Assembly: GCF_000186865.1 (NCBI RefSeq) | Contig: NW_008705564.1 | Location: 2,196,196-2,260,195 of the forward strand | DNA from: Aureococcus anophagefferens | Lineage: Eukaryota; Sar; Pelagophyceae; Pelagomonadales; Pelagomonadaceae | Length of the DNA stretch: 64,000 nt | Direction: 5' to 3' | Shown: positions 28,194 through 38,872 of the stretch, piece by piece | How positions within the stretch are numbered: the stretch's first letter is position 1 | How the letters are laid out: each line of letters starts with the position of its first letter | The notes under the pieces: generated by a model | What the model was told of the DNA's origin: nothing | Database searches by the model: none | What the model saw: only the letters and a program-made list of their open reading frames with translations | Position numbers and translations under genes: made by a program

Positions 28194-30803
28194 GCCGCGG
28201 CGACGTCGTCGGCCGCGGGCTCCGACCGCGGCGAGAAGGCCTCGCCGACGATGGAGTGCACGCCGGCCATGAGCGCGTTGAGCGTCTCGGACTGGCGCTG
28301 CTTCTCGAGCGTCTGGCGCTGCTTGTACTTGACGCGCTCGCCGTTGAGCCAGGACCGGTGGGCGGCCTTGTCCTGGGCCCTGCGCTCCGCGACGGCGGAC
28401 CGCGCGTCGCGCTCGGCCGCGCGCGCGCGCGCGGCCTCGTCCGCGAGGCGGTCGAGCACGGCCACGGCGTCCTCGAGGGTGTCGACGTGGGCGAAGCCGT
28501 CCGTCGACGGCCGCCGGGCGTCGTCCGGGGCGTCGCCGCCGCGCGCGCGGTCCGCGCGGCGCTCGAGCTCGACCTCGAGCCACGCGGGCATCGCGTCGGG
28601 GTCCTCGGGGACGAGCGCCTTGCCCGCGCGGGGCCGCGACGCGCCGGGCCCCGGCGACCGCGACCGCTTGGCCTGGGTCGGCTTCGCCGCGGCGCTGTAG
28701 GCGATGGTCGCGTTCTGCCGCGCGCGGCGCAGCGCGGCGCGCGCCTCCGCGAGCTGGCGCGCCTGCGTCTGCTCCTGGCGCGCGAAGCGCTGGACGAGCT
28801 TCGTCTTCTCGCCCTTGACGCGGTCGTTGTCGCGCTGGAGGCGCTTCGCCTCGCGCTTCCAGGACCGCGACTCCTTGGCGTGGTCCGCGTCCTTGCGCTG
28901 GAGCCGGCGCTGGAGCTCGCCGCGGCGTTTCCGGGCCTCCTCGACCTCCGCGCGGAGCGCGCGCGCGTCGCGCTCCGCGCGGTCCTTGAGCTGCGCGCAG
29001 CGCTGGACCTCGCCCGTGGCCTTCCTGGCCTCGCCGCGGAGCCGCGCGATGTGGAGCTCGAGCTTGCGCGCCTTCTCGCGGAGCACGCGCGTCGCGGCCT
29101 CGGACTCCGTCGACCGCGTCCGCTCCGCGAGGTCGCGGCGCTCGATTTCGAGGGCCGCGACCTCGGCCTCGAGCTTCTCGATGGCCCGTTCGTAGTGCTG
29201 CTTGAGGCTGTCCATGCACTTCTCCTCGAGCGCGAGCGTCGCGAGCTTGCGCTCCTGCTCGAGCTCGTCGTCGTCGTCGTCGGACTCGCCGTCGGACTCG
29301 TCGCTGTCCGGCGGGCGCCGCGCTGCCTGGAGCACGTGGCCCTCGTCGTCGAGCGGCAGGTGCTCGCCCGTCGCGCGCCGCGCCTCGTCCTCCGCGAGGA
29401 CGAGCGCGACGTCGTCGTCGACGGGGAGCGCCGCCTCCGCGGCCTCGCGCGCCTCGGGCGGGATGGCGAGCCGCAGCACGCCGCAGCGCCGGTCCAGGGC
29501 CGCGTTCTTCTTGCCGAGCTCGCCGATGGTCCGCTGGAACTCGGACCGCTCGCGGCGCCACCGCTTCTGGTCGCGCTCGTGGACCTTGAGGATCGCCGCG
29601 AGCTTCTCGCGCTCGACGGCGACCGCGGCCTCGTCGGCGGCCGCCGGGCCCGCGCGCGCCGAAACCTCCGCCCGGGCCCGCAGGAGCCGCGCCTCGGCGC
29701 GCAGCGCCTCGAGCTCCGCGCGCTCCGCGGCGCGCAGCCGCTCGGCCTTGGGGTCGACGACGACGTGGATGCCCGCGACGTTCTTCACGAGCGTCGCGCG
29801 GTCGGCCCAGCGCAGCGTGTTCAGGCTCTCGTCGGCGTCGAACGCGTTCGGGCGACACGCACGCGATCATCGTCGTGTGCGCGGTGCCGCCGAGCGAGTC
29901 GCTCAGGAGCCGCGTGAGCGCGCTGTCGCGGTAGGGCACGTGGCCGTCGCGGCCGCCGCCGCCTTTGCCCTGGAGCTCGACGAGCCGCGCGATGACGTTG
30001 CCCAGCGCGAGCAGGCTCGAGTTGATCTGGATGCCCTCGCGGAGCCGGTCGCCCGTCGCGCCCGTGCGCTTCGCGCGCTCGCTGCCCGCGAGGTCGACGA
30101 GGTGGAGCTTGGAGCACGTCTTCGACGACGCGCCGTCGGCCGACGCGCCGACCTCGACCCGGAAGCTCAGGATCATGTGGCTCCGCGACGAGTGCTCGTT
30201 CATGTTCGTCGAGCCCGTCGCGCGGCGCCGCATGCCGTCGCGGGTCAGCGCGTAGACGGCGTCGGCGCTCTCGACGACGCGCTCGCTCAGGCCCGCGATG
30301 CGCACGCCGCCGCCCTCGGCCGCGTCCTGGACCTTGAGCGCGCCGCCGCCCCGGTCCGCGAGCAGGTCCCGGACCTCCTCGTTGTAGACCTCGCAGAGGC
30401 TCAGCACGACGCCGCAGTCGCGGTCGCCGGCCGCGAGCAGCGCCGCGCGCCGCGCCATGATGTCGACGACGGCGCGCGGCACGACGCCGTCGGGCTCGTC
30501 CCCGAAGGCCGTGCCCATCGTGTACGTCTTCCCGCTGCCCGTCTGCCCGTACGCGAGCACCGTCGCGTTGTAGCCGTCGAAGAGCTGCGCGACGAGCGGC
30601 TTCGTCGTCACGTCGTACATGGCGTCGTGGCGCCCGGTGCCGCCGACGGCGCCGCCGGGGCCGTACTTGTGGGTCTTGTCACCAATCTTAATCGAACCAC
30701 CGGCCTCGTCGATTTTGGACACGTCGAGCGCGCCATCCTCGTGGCCGAGCAACGGCCGGCACCGCACCACCACCTTCACGCAGGTCTCCGTGCCGGCGGT
30801 CAT
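27455..30803 (-). CDS. Kinesin-4-like motor protein, with a frameshift after the motor core
   Basis: The N-terminal motor has the P-loop GQTGSGKTYTM, switch I NEHSSRSHMI, switch II DLAGSERAKRTGA and INSSLLALGNVI. At about 29840-29856 (just after MIACVSP) the frame changes. The continuation FDADESLNTLRWADRA in the other frame is the expected end of the motor, so two bases are missing or one is extra. The rest is long coiled coil with motifs of the KIF4/KIF21 stalk (a basic segment around RSWKREAKRLQRDNDRV), Pro-rich linkers and an acidic patch, ending at 27455. Motor type and plus-end-directed microtubule or chromatin role follow from family knowledge. Confidence 0.88.
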
Positions 30804-30832
30804 GGTTTAGAAGTCGCGTGAGTGGCGTCGAG

Positions 30833-30930
30833 TCTCGCGTCTACAGGACGTGTGGGCGGCGTCGAGTCGACGCGTGGGCGGCGTTGGCGGCGTCGAGTCG
30901 ACGCGTGGGCGGCGTCGAGTCTCGCGGGGT
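30833..30930. repeat. Tandem repeat upstream of the kinesin gene
   Basis: Four to five imperfect copies of a 20-25 bp unit around GGCGTCGAGTCGACGCGTG; most copies contain the palindrome GTCGAC or a derivative. It lies 30-130 bp upstream of the kinesin start codon, so it may overlap its promoter. Confidence 0.8.
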
Positions 30931-31075
30931 GGGTCTCACTCCTTCAGCGCACCGTCGACGCGCGGCGCGGCGTCCCGTCGGGCGCGTCGTTGCCAACAGC
31001 CGAACGAGGGTGCAACGAACTCGAGATGCCGTCGAATGTGTCGTCAAGACGGGCCTTAACGCCATTTGCGAAGCG

Positions 31076-32599
31076 CTACCCCTCCTTCGTGTCCTCGTCG
31101 CCCTTGGCCGGGGCCGCGCGCGCCGCCGCGGGCGCCGCGTCGCCGGCCTCGAGCGCGCAGGCCGCCGCGGCCGCGAGGAGGAAGCCCGAGAGGAGCCAGA
31201 TGGCGCCGAACTCGTAGTCGTGGCGCGCCCTGTAGGTGCCCGAGTCGGCGCTCGGCAGCGTGAGGTCGTAGACGAGGAGGTAGAGGCCGAGCGCGACGAC
31301 GGAGCCGAGCGTCGTGATCGCGAAGAGCGCGCCCTGCAGGTGGCCCTGGTTCGCGTGGGCCTCGTCGGGCGTGAGCAGCGCCGTGATGGACGGGTAGACG
31401 CCCCAGCCGAAGGACGCCAGCGGCACGATGGCCACGGCCGCCGTCGAATCCGGCACGAGGCCCTCGAGCACCGAGCCCGCGGCCGACGCCGCGAGCAGGA
31501 GCGCGATGGACTTGGCGTACTTCAGCCGCGACGGGAAGAGCACGCGCGTGCCCAGGAACGCGCCGACGGCCGGCGCGACCGTGACGATCATGAGGTAGCC
31601 CGTCGTGATGCCCACGTCCCAGTCGAACTTGCGCTCGCCCCAGAAGAGGCAGAGGTCGAAGATGCCCGTGAGCACCAAATAGATCATGAAGTACGCGGCC
31701 GTGAGCAGCGCGCTCCGCCGGTCGCGGAGCAGCATGGGCACGGCGCGCGCCTGGATCTTGACGCCCTCGCGCGCGCACCGCCACGCGTCCTCGAGCGTGT
31801 CGAGCGACGCGCCGTCGGACGTCTCCGGCTTCGTCTCGACGAGGTAGAAATACGCGTAGGCGATCGCCGGCCACACCGCGAGCCCGCAGCTCATCATCGC
31901 GAGCCAGTTCGGCAGCAGCGTCCAGACGACGTAGCCCAGCCCGTAGCCGAAGAGCGACCCCGCGCCGCCGACGCACCAGAGCATCGTCATCGCCGCGGCC
32001 AACTCCTGCCGCACGTCGTCGTCGAGCGACGCCGCGGACCGCGCGGGCATCACCAAGTACCGGAAGGCCCGCGCGACCCCCCAGTCGTCCGGCGACCCCG
32101 GCGGCGCGCCGTAGGTGACGCAATCGACGACGATCGCGTTGCACACGGCCCACGTGCAGTCGATCGAGCCCTGGAGCCCGCCGACGGCGACCCACCACCA
32201 GCCCACGGGGTACGCGTAGGTGACCATGCACGCCGAGCCGCCGACGGCGCCCATGAGGAGCAGCTGCCGCCGGCCCGCCCTGTCCGACATGGCGCCCCAG
32301 ACGGGCGTCGTCAAAAACTGGCACAAGGCGTACGCGATCCACTCGCCCGTCGCGTAGTTCGCGGCGACGCCGCTGCTGTAGCCGCCGACGTCCTGCAGGT
32401 AGTACGTGTAACAAATGTTCCAGATGCCCCAGCCCGCGGACCCCCAGAACTGGTACATGTAGACGCTCGCGCGGGCGCCGCGCAGCGCCTCGCGCCGCGC
32501 CGCGCCGCCCTCGAGCGACGCCTGGTAGGACTCGGCGACGGACACGCTCCGGTCCAGCGCCGCCGGGGGCGGGGGCACGAGCTTCGACGTCTCGTCCAT
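31076..32599 (-). CDS. Major facilitator superfamily transporter
   Basis: 507 aa. Twelve hydrophobic helices and the MFS loop-2/3 motif (GAMSDRAGRRQLLLMG) are clear. The N-terminus is cytosolic and starts MDETSKLV; an ATG 24 bp upstream (32623) adds MRRLKKNT. A large central loop separates the two halves, and the C-terminus is Ala/Lys-rich. No plastid leader. Substrate unknown; the overall pattern is like protist folate/biopterin or nucleoside-type MFS proteins, but that is a weak impression. Divergent from the sulfotransferase-like gene (147 bp). Confidence 0.8.
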   Translation of the reverse strand: MDETSKLVPPPPAALDRSVSVAESYQASLEGGAARREALRGARASVYMYQFWGSAGWGIWNICYTYYLQDVGGYSSGVAANYATGEWIAYALCQFLTTPVWGAMSDRAGRRQLLLMGAVGGSACMVTYAYPVGWWWVAVGGLQGSIDCTWAVCNAIVVDCVTYGAPPGSPDDWGVARAFRYLVMPARSAASLDDDVRQELAAAMTMLWCVGGAGSLFGYGLGYVVWTLLPNWLAMMSCGLAVWPAIAYAYFYLVETKPETSDGASLDTLEDAWRCAREGVKIQARAVPMLLRDRRSALLTAAYFMIYLVLTGIFDLCLFWGERKFDWDVGITTGYLMIVTVAPAVGAFLGTRVLFPSRLKYAKSIALLLAASAAGSVLEGLVPDSTAAVAIVPLASFGWGVYPSITALLTPDEAHANQGHLQGALFAITTLGSVVALGLYLLVYDLTLPSADSGTYRARHDYEFGAIWLLSGFLLAAAAACALEAGDAAPAAARAAPAKGDEDTKEG

Positions 32600-32746
32600 G
32601 GTGTTTTTTTTTAAGCGGCGCAATCACATCGTCATGTGCATCGTCGAAAGTGCTGCTCCTCCGCTGCACGTTGGACTATTGAAGGGGATGCGCGCCCGAC
32701 TGCGTCCGTCCGTTGCCCGTGTTGAAGTGGGGGCAGCCCTTGGTCG

Positions 32747-33601
32747 ATGGAGCTCCTCGGGCGCCTCGCCGTGCGCTTCTGGGCCACCTTCGCGCGCGCG
32801 CCGCCGCGAACGGCCCATTTCCGCGTTATCGGCGCCGGCCTGCCGCGGACGGGCACGTCGTCGCAGCAGGCGGCGCTCCAGCACCTGCTCGGCGTCGACG
32901 TCTGGCACTTCGAGTCCTGCGTCTTCAACAACGCCCAGCACGCGGGCTGGCAGGCGCTGAGCAGGGCGCGGAACGACACGCTTTTGCGGTCGCTCGTGGC
33001 CGGCTTCGGCGGCGCCTGCGACGGCCCGGCCGCGTTCCACTTCGAGGCGCTCATGGACGTCTTCCCCGACGCCAAGGTCGTCCTCTCGCTCCACCCCGGC
33101 GGCTCCGCGGGCTGGTACGCGTCGACGATGGCGAGCATCTACGACCTGCAAGTCAACGCGCTCTCCAAGCTCCGCATCGGCCGCGTGCCGCCGTTCCGGG
33201 GCATGCGGGAGACGGGCATGGCGACCTACGTCGACTGCGACGCGTCCGTCGCGCTGAACCAGCGGCGCTTCTGCCTCAGCCGGTCGGACTGGCTCGACGA
33301 GGCCGGGAGCCGCGCGGCCTACGACGCCTGGGCCGACCACGTGCGCGCCGTCGTGCCGCGCGACAGGCTGCTGGAGTTCACCGTCGCCGACGGGTGGGCG
33401 CCGCTCTGCGCCTTCTTGGGGGTTCCGGAACCGGAGGGCACGCCGTTCCCGAACATGAACGACCGGAAGAAGATGCGGGCCTTCGTGCTCTTTCTGTACG
33501 TCCTCAACTACGGCGGCGCCGCGATCGCGCTGGGCGGCGGCGGGCTCTACGCATTTTATCAACGCCGCCGCCGAGTCCGACGACGACTAAAAAGCAACTA
33601 G
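32747..33601 (+). CDS. Sulfotransferase-like protein with C-terminal membrane anchor
   Basis: 284 aa. The 5'-phosphosulfate-binding P-loop-like motif is VIGAGLPRTGTSS. Then come PDAKVVLSLHP with the Ser-rich continuation, and the C-terminal DGWAPLCAFLGVPEPEGTPFPNMND that ends the Sulfotransfer_4/NWD2-type fold. A final hydrophobic helix and basic tail (about residues 255-284) suggest tail anchoring. Donor and acceptor are not deducible. It is convergent with the glycosyltransferase gene: the stop codons share sequence around 33598-33601. Confidence 0.82.
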   Translation: MELLGRLAVRFWATFARAPPRTAHFRVIGAGLPRTGTSSQQAALQHLLGVDVWHFESCVFNNAQHAGWQALSRARNDTLLRSLVAGFGGACDGPAAFHFEALMDVFPDAKVVLSLHPGGSAGWYASTMASIYDLQVNALSKLRIGRVPPFRGMRETGMATYVDCDASVALNQRRFCLSRSDWLDEAGSRAAYDAWADHVRAVVPRDRLLEFTVADGWAPLCAFLGVPEPEGTPFPNMNDRKKMRAFVLFLYVLNYGGAAIALGGGGLYAFYQRRRRVRRRLKSN

Positions 33602-34961
33602 AGGTCCCCCCGCCGCGGCGATCGGGCGTCGAGCAGGGCCTCGATGCGGACGAGGTGCGCGTTGACCTGCGCCGCGAGCTCCGCGGGCGAAAACCGGGCG
33701 ACCATGTCCGCGCGCGCCTTCGCGCCGAGCGCGCGCCGCTCCGCCGGGTCGGCCTTGGCGCGGCGCAGGATCGCCGCGAGGTGCGCCGCGTCGGGCTCGG
33801 CCCACCGGTGGCTCGCGAAGGGCCCGTCGCCGACGGCGACGAGGCCCGCGACGCGGATCGGGTAGCCGTTGGACTCGTCGAGGTAGGCCGTCGGCCCGGA
33901 CCAGGCCGTCGCCGCGACGGCGGCGCCACAGGCCATGGCCTCGACGTGGGGCCGGCCCCAGCCCTCGCCGCGCGTCGGCAGCGCGACGACGTCCGCGCGC
34001 CGGTAGAGCCGCGGCAGGTCCGCCTCCGGGAGCTTCGAGAGGACGACGATCTCCGCGAGCGCCGCGAGGCCCGCGGGCTCGCCGAGCGTCTCGACGACGA
34101 ACGTCTCGAGGGTCGCCTCGAAGTCGTCGCCGCCGTGGTAGGCGTTCGTGAGGAGCACGAGGACCGCGCCGTCGCCCCGCGCGAAGGCGTCGGCCCAGGC
34201 CCGGAGCAGCACGTCCCAGCCCTTGCGCTTCTCCCACTTGAAGACGCTCACGACGACGAACGCGTCGTCGGCGACGCCGGGCAGCGCGTAGCGGTCGTCG
34301 GACGGCGAGAACCGGAGCGTGTCCACGGGCTCGCCGACGACCTGGAGGTTCCGGACGCCCGCGGCCTCGAAGATCTCGCGGTGGAACTCCGTGGGCACCT
34401 ACCACGTGCGACGGGGTCGGATGTCTTCGCATCTTCGGGCGACATTCGCGCGAAAAGACGCGCCCGTCGCTCGACGCCGGCGGGCGCCCAGACCTCGTCG
34501 ACGGCGTTCAGCCGCTCCGGCCAGCCGTCGGGCAGCCGGTCCGTCTCGAACATGGTGCGCCCGATCGTGTAGGGCGCGCCGAGGCGCGACCGCCGCGGGC
34601 ACGCGGAGCTCTGCCACGCGGGGCCGTCGAGGACGTGCCACGCGCCGGGCTCGCTGTGGCAGACGGCGACGCGCGGCGGCGGCCGCCGCGGCGCGGTGAG
34701 CGCGCGGAGCGACGCGAGCGTGCCGTCGTCGAGGCCGGCGACGTAGTCCTGGTCGAAGCCGTCGCCGTGGGGCTCGAGGCCGATGGGCACGCCGAGGGCC
34801 GCGAGGCCGAGCACGAAGGTCGTCGCCTCGGAGCAGTAGCCGCCGCCGGAGAAGAAGGGCGCGTGCCAGACGACGGAGACGTTCGCCGGCGCGATGGGCG
34901 GTGCTGCGGCCGCAGTCATCGCTGCGGCTGCGGCCGCGACGAGCGCGAGAAGGGAGCCCAT
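33598..34961 (-). CDS. GT4-type glycosyltransferase, secretory pathway
   Basis: Exons are 34961-34488 and 34398-33598 (424 aa). An N-terminal signal peptide (MGSLLALVAAAAAAMTAAAAPP) is followed by a GT-B fold: N-half FSGGGYCSEATTF, junction DEVWVPTEFHREIF (complete only after removing a family-E introner), then WEKRKGWDVLLRAW and the nucleotide-sugar-binding LPTRGEGWGRPHVEAMACGAAVAAT. This is the glycosyl transferases group 1 pattern with the E-x7-E motif (EGWGRPHVE). A Golgi/ER enzyme acting on glycans is inferred. Divergent from the sulfatase gene (74 bp). Confidence 0.9.
34399..34479 (-). mobile_element. Introner family E, diverged (E4), intron
   Basis: On the host strand: CGGCGTCGAGC...CACGTGGTAG. 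Flanking octamers GCGCCCGC and GTGCCCAC (plus-strand 34480-34487 and 34391-34398) agree at six of eight. The intron is 34487 to 34399 (89 nt), GC-AG. The perfect restoration of a conserved GT4 motif (EVW-VPTEFH) is the strongest support. Confidence 0.85.
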
Positions 34962-35035
34962 GCCTGTGGCAATTACGCAGGTCGACGTTGTACTTCACGA
35001 GGTCGTTTTTGGACCTTCGGGCAGCGTCTTCCTCC

Positions 35036-36904
35036 ATGGCGCCAGGCTCGATGGTCGGGGCGGCCCTCCTCGTCGGGGCCGCGGCGGCCGGCGCGCCGTC
35101 GAAGCAGCCGCACATCGCCTTCATGCTCGTCGACGACCTCGGATTCAACGACGTGCGACCGCCCCCGCGACTCCCCCCGGCGACGACGCCGCCCCGCCGC
35201 AGGCCTGGGCCGTGAACACGTCGGACGTCGCCGGCGCCTGGCCGCACGTCGGCGCGCTGGCCAACGAGAGCGTGCGCATCGCCACGTACTACACGACCAT
35301 GCTCTGCACGCCGACGCGCGGCGCGTTCATGACGGGGAGGCTCCCGCAGCGTCTCGGGCTCCACCACGGCGTCATCGGCGGCTTCCAGGACTACGGCCTG
35401 CCGGCCAACGAGACGACCATCGCCGACAAGCTCAAGGGCGCCGGCTACGCGACGGCCCACGTCGGCAAGTGGCACCTCGGCAACTTCGACGACGCGTCGG
35501 AGCCGACGCGGCGCGGCTTCGACGCCTCCTACGGCTACCAGAACGGCGAGGAGGACCACTTCACGCGCATTTTGCAGGGTCTGGGCGACTTCCAGGCGTC
35601 GAGCCTCGCCGACGGGGCGTCCTACTACACCGTCGACGACCTCCTGAAGATCAACGGGACGCACAACTCGTTCCTCTTCGTCGATCGCGCCGTGGCCGTC
35701 GTCGGCGCGCACGACGCCTCGATCCCCCTCTTCCTCTACCTCGCGCTCCAGGACACGCACGCGCCCATCCAGGCGCCGGCGGGCTACGCCGACGACGCGG
35801 CCTGCGCGTCCATCGGGTCGTCGCGCCACTACCCGGACGGCGCGCGCCGCGAGTTCTGCGGCATGGTCCGGGCCCGCGCGCACATCAAATATTCAACTCG
35901 ACTTCAATGTGAGCGTATGCGAATGTTTTGACACGAGCACATCCGCCGTGCTTCGAGAACTCGATGAGAGCGATCGATCCGTCCAAAAATCAGCCGAATC
36001 GACTTCGATGTGACCGAGCTCGAGCATGTCAAAGTTTGGTCGGGACGTCCCGAACCGGCGGTTGATTTCCACACAGGTCCGGGCCGCGGACGAGTCCATC
36101 GCCAACGTCACCGCGGCCATCGACGCCAACTTCGGCAAGCGGAACAGCGTCATCGTCATCGCGGGCGACAACGGCGGCATCGTCAAGGGCGGCGGCAACA
36201 ACTGGCCCCTCCGGGGCCAGAAGGGCCAGCCCTGGGAGGGCGGCGTCCGGAACCACGCGCTCATCCGCGCGCCGGGGCGCCTGGCGCCGGGCCTCTACGA
36301 CAAGGGCATGGTCCACGTCGTCGACCTCCACGCGACGCTCGTGGCCCTCGCGGGCGGCGCGAGCGCCTACGAGATCGACGGCCTCGACGTCTGGGCCGCG
36401 CTCCGCGACGGGTCGCCGTCGCCGCGGTCCGAGGTGCTGCTCATGTACGACCCCTGCGCCCAGCACGGGCCCCTGGCCGTCAACTGCTCCGCGCCGGCCT
36501 ACAGCTACCGCGACGGCGACTACAAGCTCGTCCACCCGTCGATCATCAACGACACGTGGATCATGCCGCCGCCGTCCGTCGGCGCGGCCTACGCCGACGA
36601 CGGCGCGCCGTCCTGCGTCCACCCGGAGCCCCACGGCGCCGTGTCCCTCGACGCCGCCTGCGTGAGCCTCGTGGACAACGCGACGTACCTCTACGACCTG
36701 AGCGTCGACCCGGAGGAGCGCGTCGACCTCGCCGCGGAGAAGCCCGACGTCGTCTTCGCGATCCAGGCCAAGGTCCTCGACTTCGTCGCGCGCCACGAGA
36801 TGTACCCCTGCAACGTGCCCGGCGGGCCCTGCTTCGACGTGGACCAGGCGGGCAACGCGTCCTGCACGGCCCTCGGCTACTTCCGCCCCTGGATCCGCAA
36901 CTAG
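35036..36904 (+). CDS. Sulfatase (arylsulfatase family), secreted
   Basis: Exons are 35036-35152, 35203-35865 and 36077-36904 (535 aa). An N-terminal hydrophobic leader is followed by HIAFMLVDDLGFND, with the metal-binding Asp pair. The formylglycine motif is C-T-P-T-R (in TMLCTPTRGAFMTGR, about residue 75), then HVGKWHLG, and in exon 3 VIVIAGDNGG and GGVRNHALIRAPG. These are the standard S1 sulfatase signatures. Intron 1 is a short 50-nt GT-AG intron; intron 2 is a family-B introner. The Cys needs conversion to formylglycine by a partner enzyme not seen here. The substrate is probably a sulfated polysaccharide. Confidence 0.93.
35874..36076 (+). mobile_element. Introner family B (B3), intron 2 of sulfatase gene
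   Basis: TSD GTCCGGGC (35866-35873 and 36077-36084). The intron is 35866-36076 (211 nt), GT-AG. The left end has diverged (CCGCGCGCACATCAAATATTC) while the right end keeps TTGATTTCCACACAG. The body is reversed relative to B1 but still ends in CAG on the sense strand. Confidence 0.93.
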
Positions 36905-37053
36905 GGCCGCGCGCGCCGCGCCTCTTGTGTTATCCGCGATTACGTTCCCGGGGCTTCTAGGAGGAGATGTCCTCGCGGCCGCGCGCGCCGCGCCTCTTGT
37001 GTTATCCGCGCTTACGTTCCCCGCCCCCCCTAGGAGGAGATGTCCTCGAGGGC
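36903..37053. repeat. Tandem 75-bp duplication at convergent gene ends
   Basis: About 75 bp (GGCCGCGCGCGCCGCGCCTC through CTAGGAGGAGATGTCCTCG) occurs at about 36903-36977 and again at about 36978-37053 with few differences. The second copy contains the stop codon and last codons of the EF-hand gene ending at 37030; the first copy carries the same stop-plus-codons segment as a non-functional echo. Confidence 0.88.
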
Positions 37054-38463
37054 CTCCCACTCCTCGCGGCCGAAGCGGTGCTCGCCGTAGCGCTCGATCT
37101 TGGCCTTGAGGTCGCCGAAGGAGCCCTTCATGAGGCCGAGCGTCGACGGCGCGTCGAGCGGGTGGGGCTTGGCGCCGAAGAGGACGCTGTCCTCGACGAT
37201 GGCCTCCTCGCGCTGGCGGATGCGGCGGTCGAGCCAGATGAGGCTGCTCGCGTGGCGCCGCGCCTCGGCGGCCTCCTGGCGGTGCGTGAGCGCCGCGGCG
37301 CCCTCGTAGCGGTTCAGCAGCTCGGAGTCCACGGCCAGGGGCTTGCCGAGCTCGTCGGCGATGACCTCGCGGCGCCAGTGCTGCTGGGACGCCTTCGGGT
37401 TCGTCGCGAAGCGGCGGACGAAGTCGCGCTCGTTCGCGTCCGACTTTCCTCGGATCGCGTCGCGGATCTTGGCCTCGTTGACGCGGCGGCGCCACTGGAG
37501 GTGCGCGAGCTGGACCGCGCGGCGGCTCCGGCGCGGCCGCGGGCCCGGCGGCGGCGGCGCCTCGGCCAGGCCCGACGCGGGCGCGGGCGCGCCGTCGGCA
37601 CCGTCGTGCTCCGCGCCCCAGAGCGGCAGGCCCCGCTGCGACGCGCGCTGCGCGGACCGGAGCCGCGCCATGGCGCCCTTGCGCTCCTTGACCTCCTTGA
37701 CCTCGAGGAGGTGGCTCCGCCACGCGGCTTTTTGTTCTAAACCTCGCTTCTCGCGCGCGTAGTTCGTCAAATTGTGCATGGACGGCCCGTGGGCCCGCAT
37801 GAAGGTGAGGAACTCCTCCACGGTCACGTCGCCGGACCGGTCCGCGTCGATGGCCTTCCAGAGGCCCCGGAGCTGGTTCTCGCTGATCTCCGCGGCCGCG
37901 ATGCGGAGGCCCGGGTCCCGCGACCGCAGGACGGCCTCGAGCTCCTCGTAGCCGACGCGGCCCGACTCGTCGACGTCGACCTGGTTGAAGATCTTGAACC
38001 AGTTGCCGGAGATGACCGCGTACTCGCGCACGGCCGCCTCGTTGATCCGGGACACCATGCGTTTTAGTTCAGCGGCGCCGGCCTCCGACTTCGTGTAGTC
38101 GACCCAGCCCTCGAGCAGCAGCAGGTACGTCGCGTGCTGGAACTCGCCGATGCTCACCTCGCCCGACTCGTCGTGGTCGATGTAGTGCCACAGGGCCTCC
38201 AGCTGCCGCGGCGTCGCGCCGATGTCGCCGAGCGTCTTCGTCGCCTCGAGGAACTCCTCGAAGTGCAGCCGCCCGGACCCGTCGGCGTCCATGTGCTCGA
38301 AGAGCCGCGCCCAGTTCTTGCGCATGCAGCTCGCCACGTTCCACTCCTTGCAGAGCCGCGGGAAGGCGCCGTGCATCTTCACGACGACGCTCCGAAGCAC
38401 GGTCGCGGGGATGAGCAGCTTGTGCTCGCTGTGGAGCGAGTGCCGCTTCCCCTCGGACACCAT
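37030..38463 (-). CDS. Protein with four EF-hands and long basic/coiled C-terminus
   Basis: 477 aa. Four canonical EF-hand loops occur in the first half: DADGSGRLHFEE, DHDESGEVSIGE, DVDESGRVGYEE and DADRSGDVTVEE, each with acidic residues at positions 1, 3, 5 and 12. The second half (from about residue 250) is Arg/Ala-rich helical sequence with a Pro-rich hinge. No kinase domain is attached, so it is not a CDPK. It is likely a calcium-regulated structural or axonemal-type protein; the specific role is unknown. Divergent from MUS81 (322 bp). Confidence 0.85.
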   Translation of the reverse strand: MVSEGKRHSLHSEHKLLIPATVLRSVVVKMHGAFPRLCKEWNVASCMRKNWARLFEHMDADGSGRLHFEEFLEATKTLGDIGATPRQLEALWHYIDHDESGEVSIGEFQHATYLLLLEGWVDYTKSEAGAAELKRMVSRINEAAVREYAVISGNWFKIFNQVDVDESGRVGYEELEAVLRSRDPGLRIAAAEISENQLRGLWKAIDADRSGDVTVEEFLTFMRAHGPSMHNLTNYAREKRGLEQKAAWRSHLLEVKEVKERKGAMARLRSAQRASQRGLPLWGAEHDGADGAPAPASGLAEAPPPPGPRPRRSRRAVQLAHLQWRRRVNEAKIRDAIRGKSDANERDFVRRFATNPKASQQHWRREVIADELGKPLAVDSELLNRYEGAAALTHRQEAAEARRHASSLIWLDRRIRQREEAIVEDSVLFGAKPHPLDAPSTLGLMKGSFGDLKAKIERYGEHRFGREEWEALEDISS

Positions 38464-38659
38464 GGCGGCGACACTTCCACTTCCGCGGGGGCGCGCGGCG
38501 AAATCGGCGGGGGCGCGCGGGCCGAGGCGGCGCTCTCCCTCTGGAGGTGCGCCTGGGCAGCGTCCGGAGAGCGCCGGCGCTGAGAGCAATACGGATACGC
38601 GGGCCAACATGCCGGAAGCACTGGCTCAGATCACTCGCGCGCGCGCGCTGGTTCGCGCG

Positions 38660-38765
38660 CTCAGGTTCTCGTCTGCGCACGCGGCCGTTCTCGTCTGCAC
38701 GCGCGCGACCGCACTAGCTCTCATCTACGCGCGCGCGGCCGAATTTGGTTCTCATCGGCGCGCCT
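38660..38765. repeat. Degenerate repeats in the EF-hand/MUS81 intergenic region
   Basis: Four imperfect units of about 28-30 bp, each containing TTCTCGTCTGC or TCTCATC followed by a CGCGCG run, lie directly upstream of the MUS81 start codon. They could be promoter elements or simple decay products. Confidence 0.6.
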
Positions 38766-38785
38766 GCGGCCGCATTTGAACACAC

Positions 38786-38841
38786 ATGGCGCGCACCATC
38801 GACCGCGGCGGCGGCGGGCGCGGGCGCGGCGGCCAGGGCGG

Positions 38842-38872
<31 letters not shown>

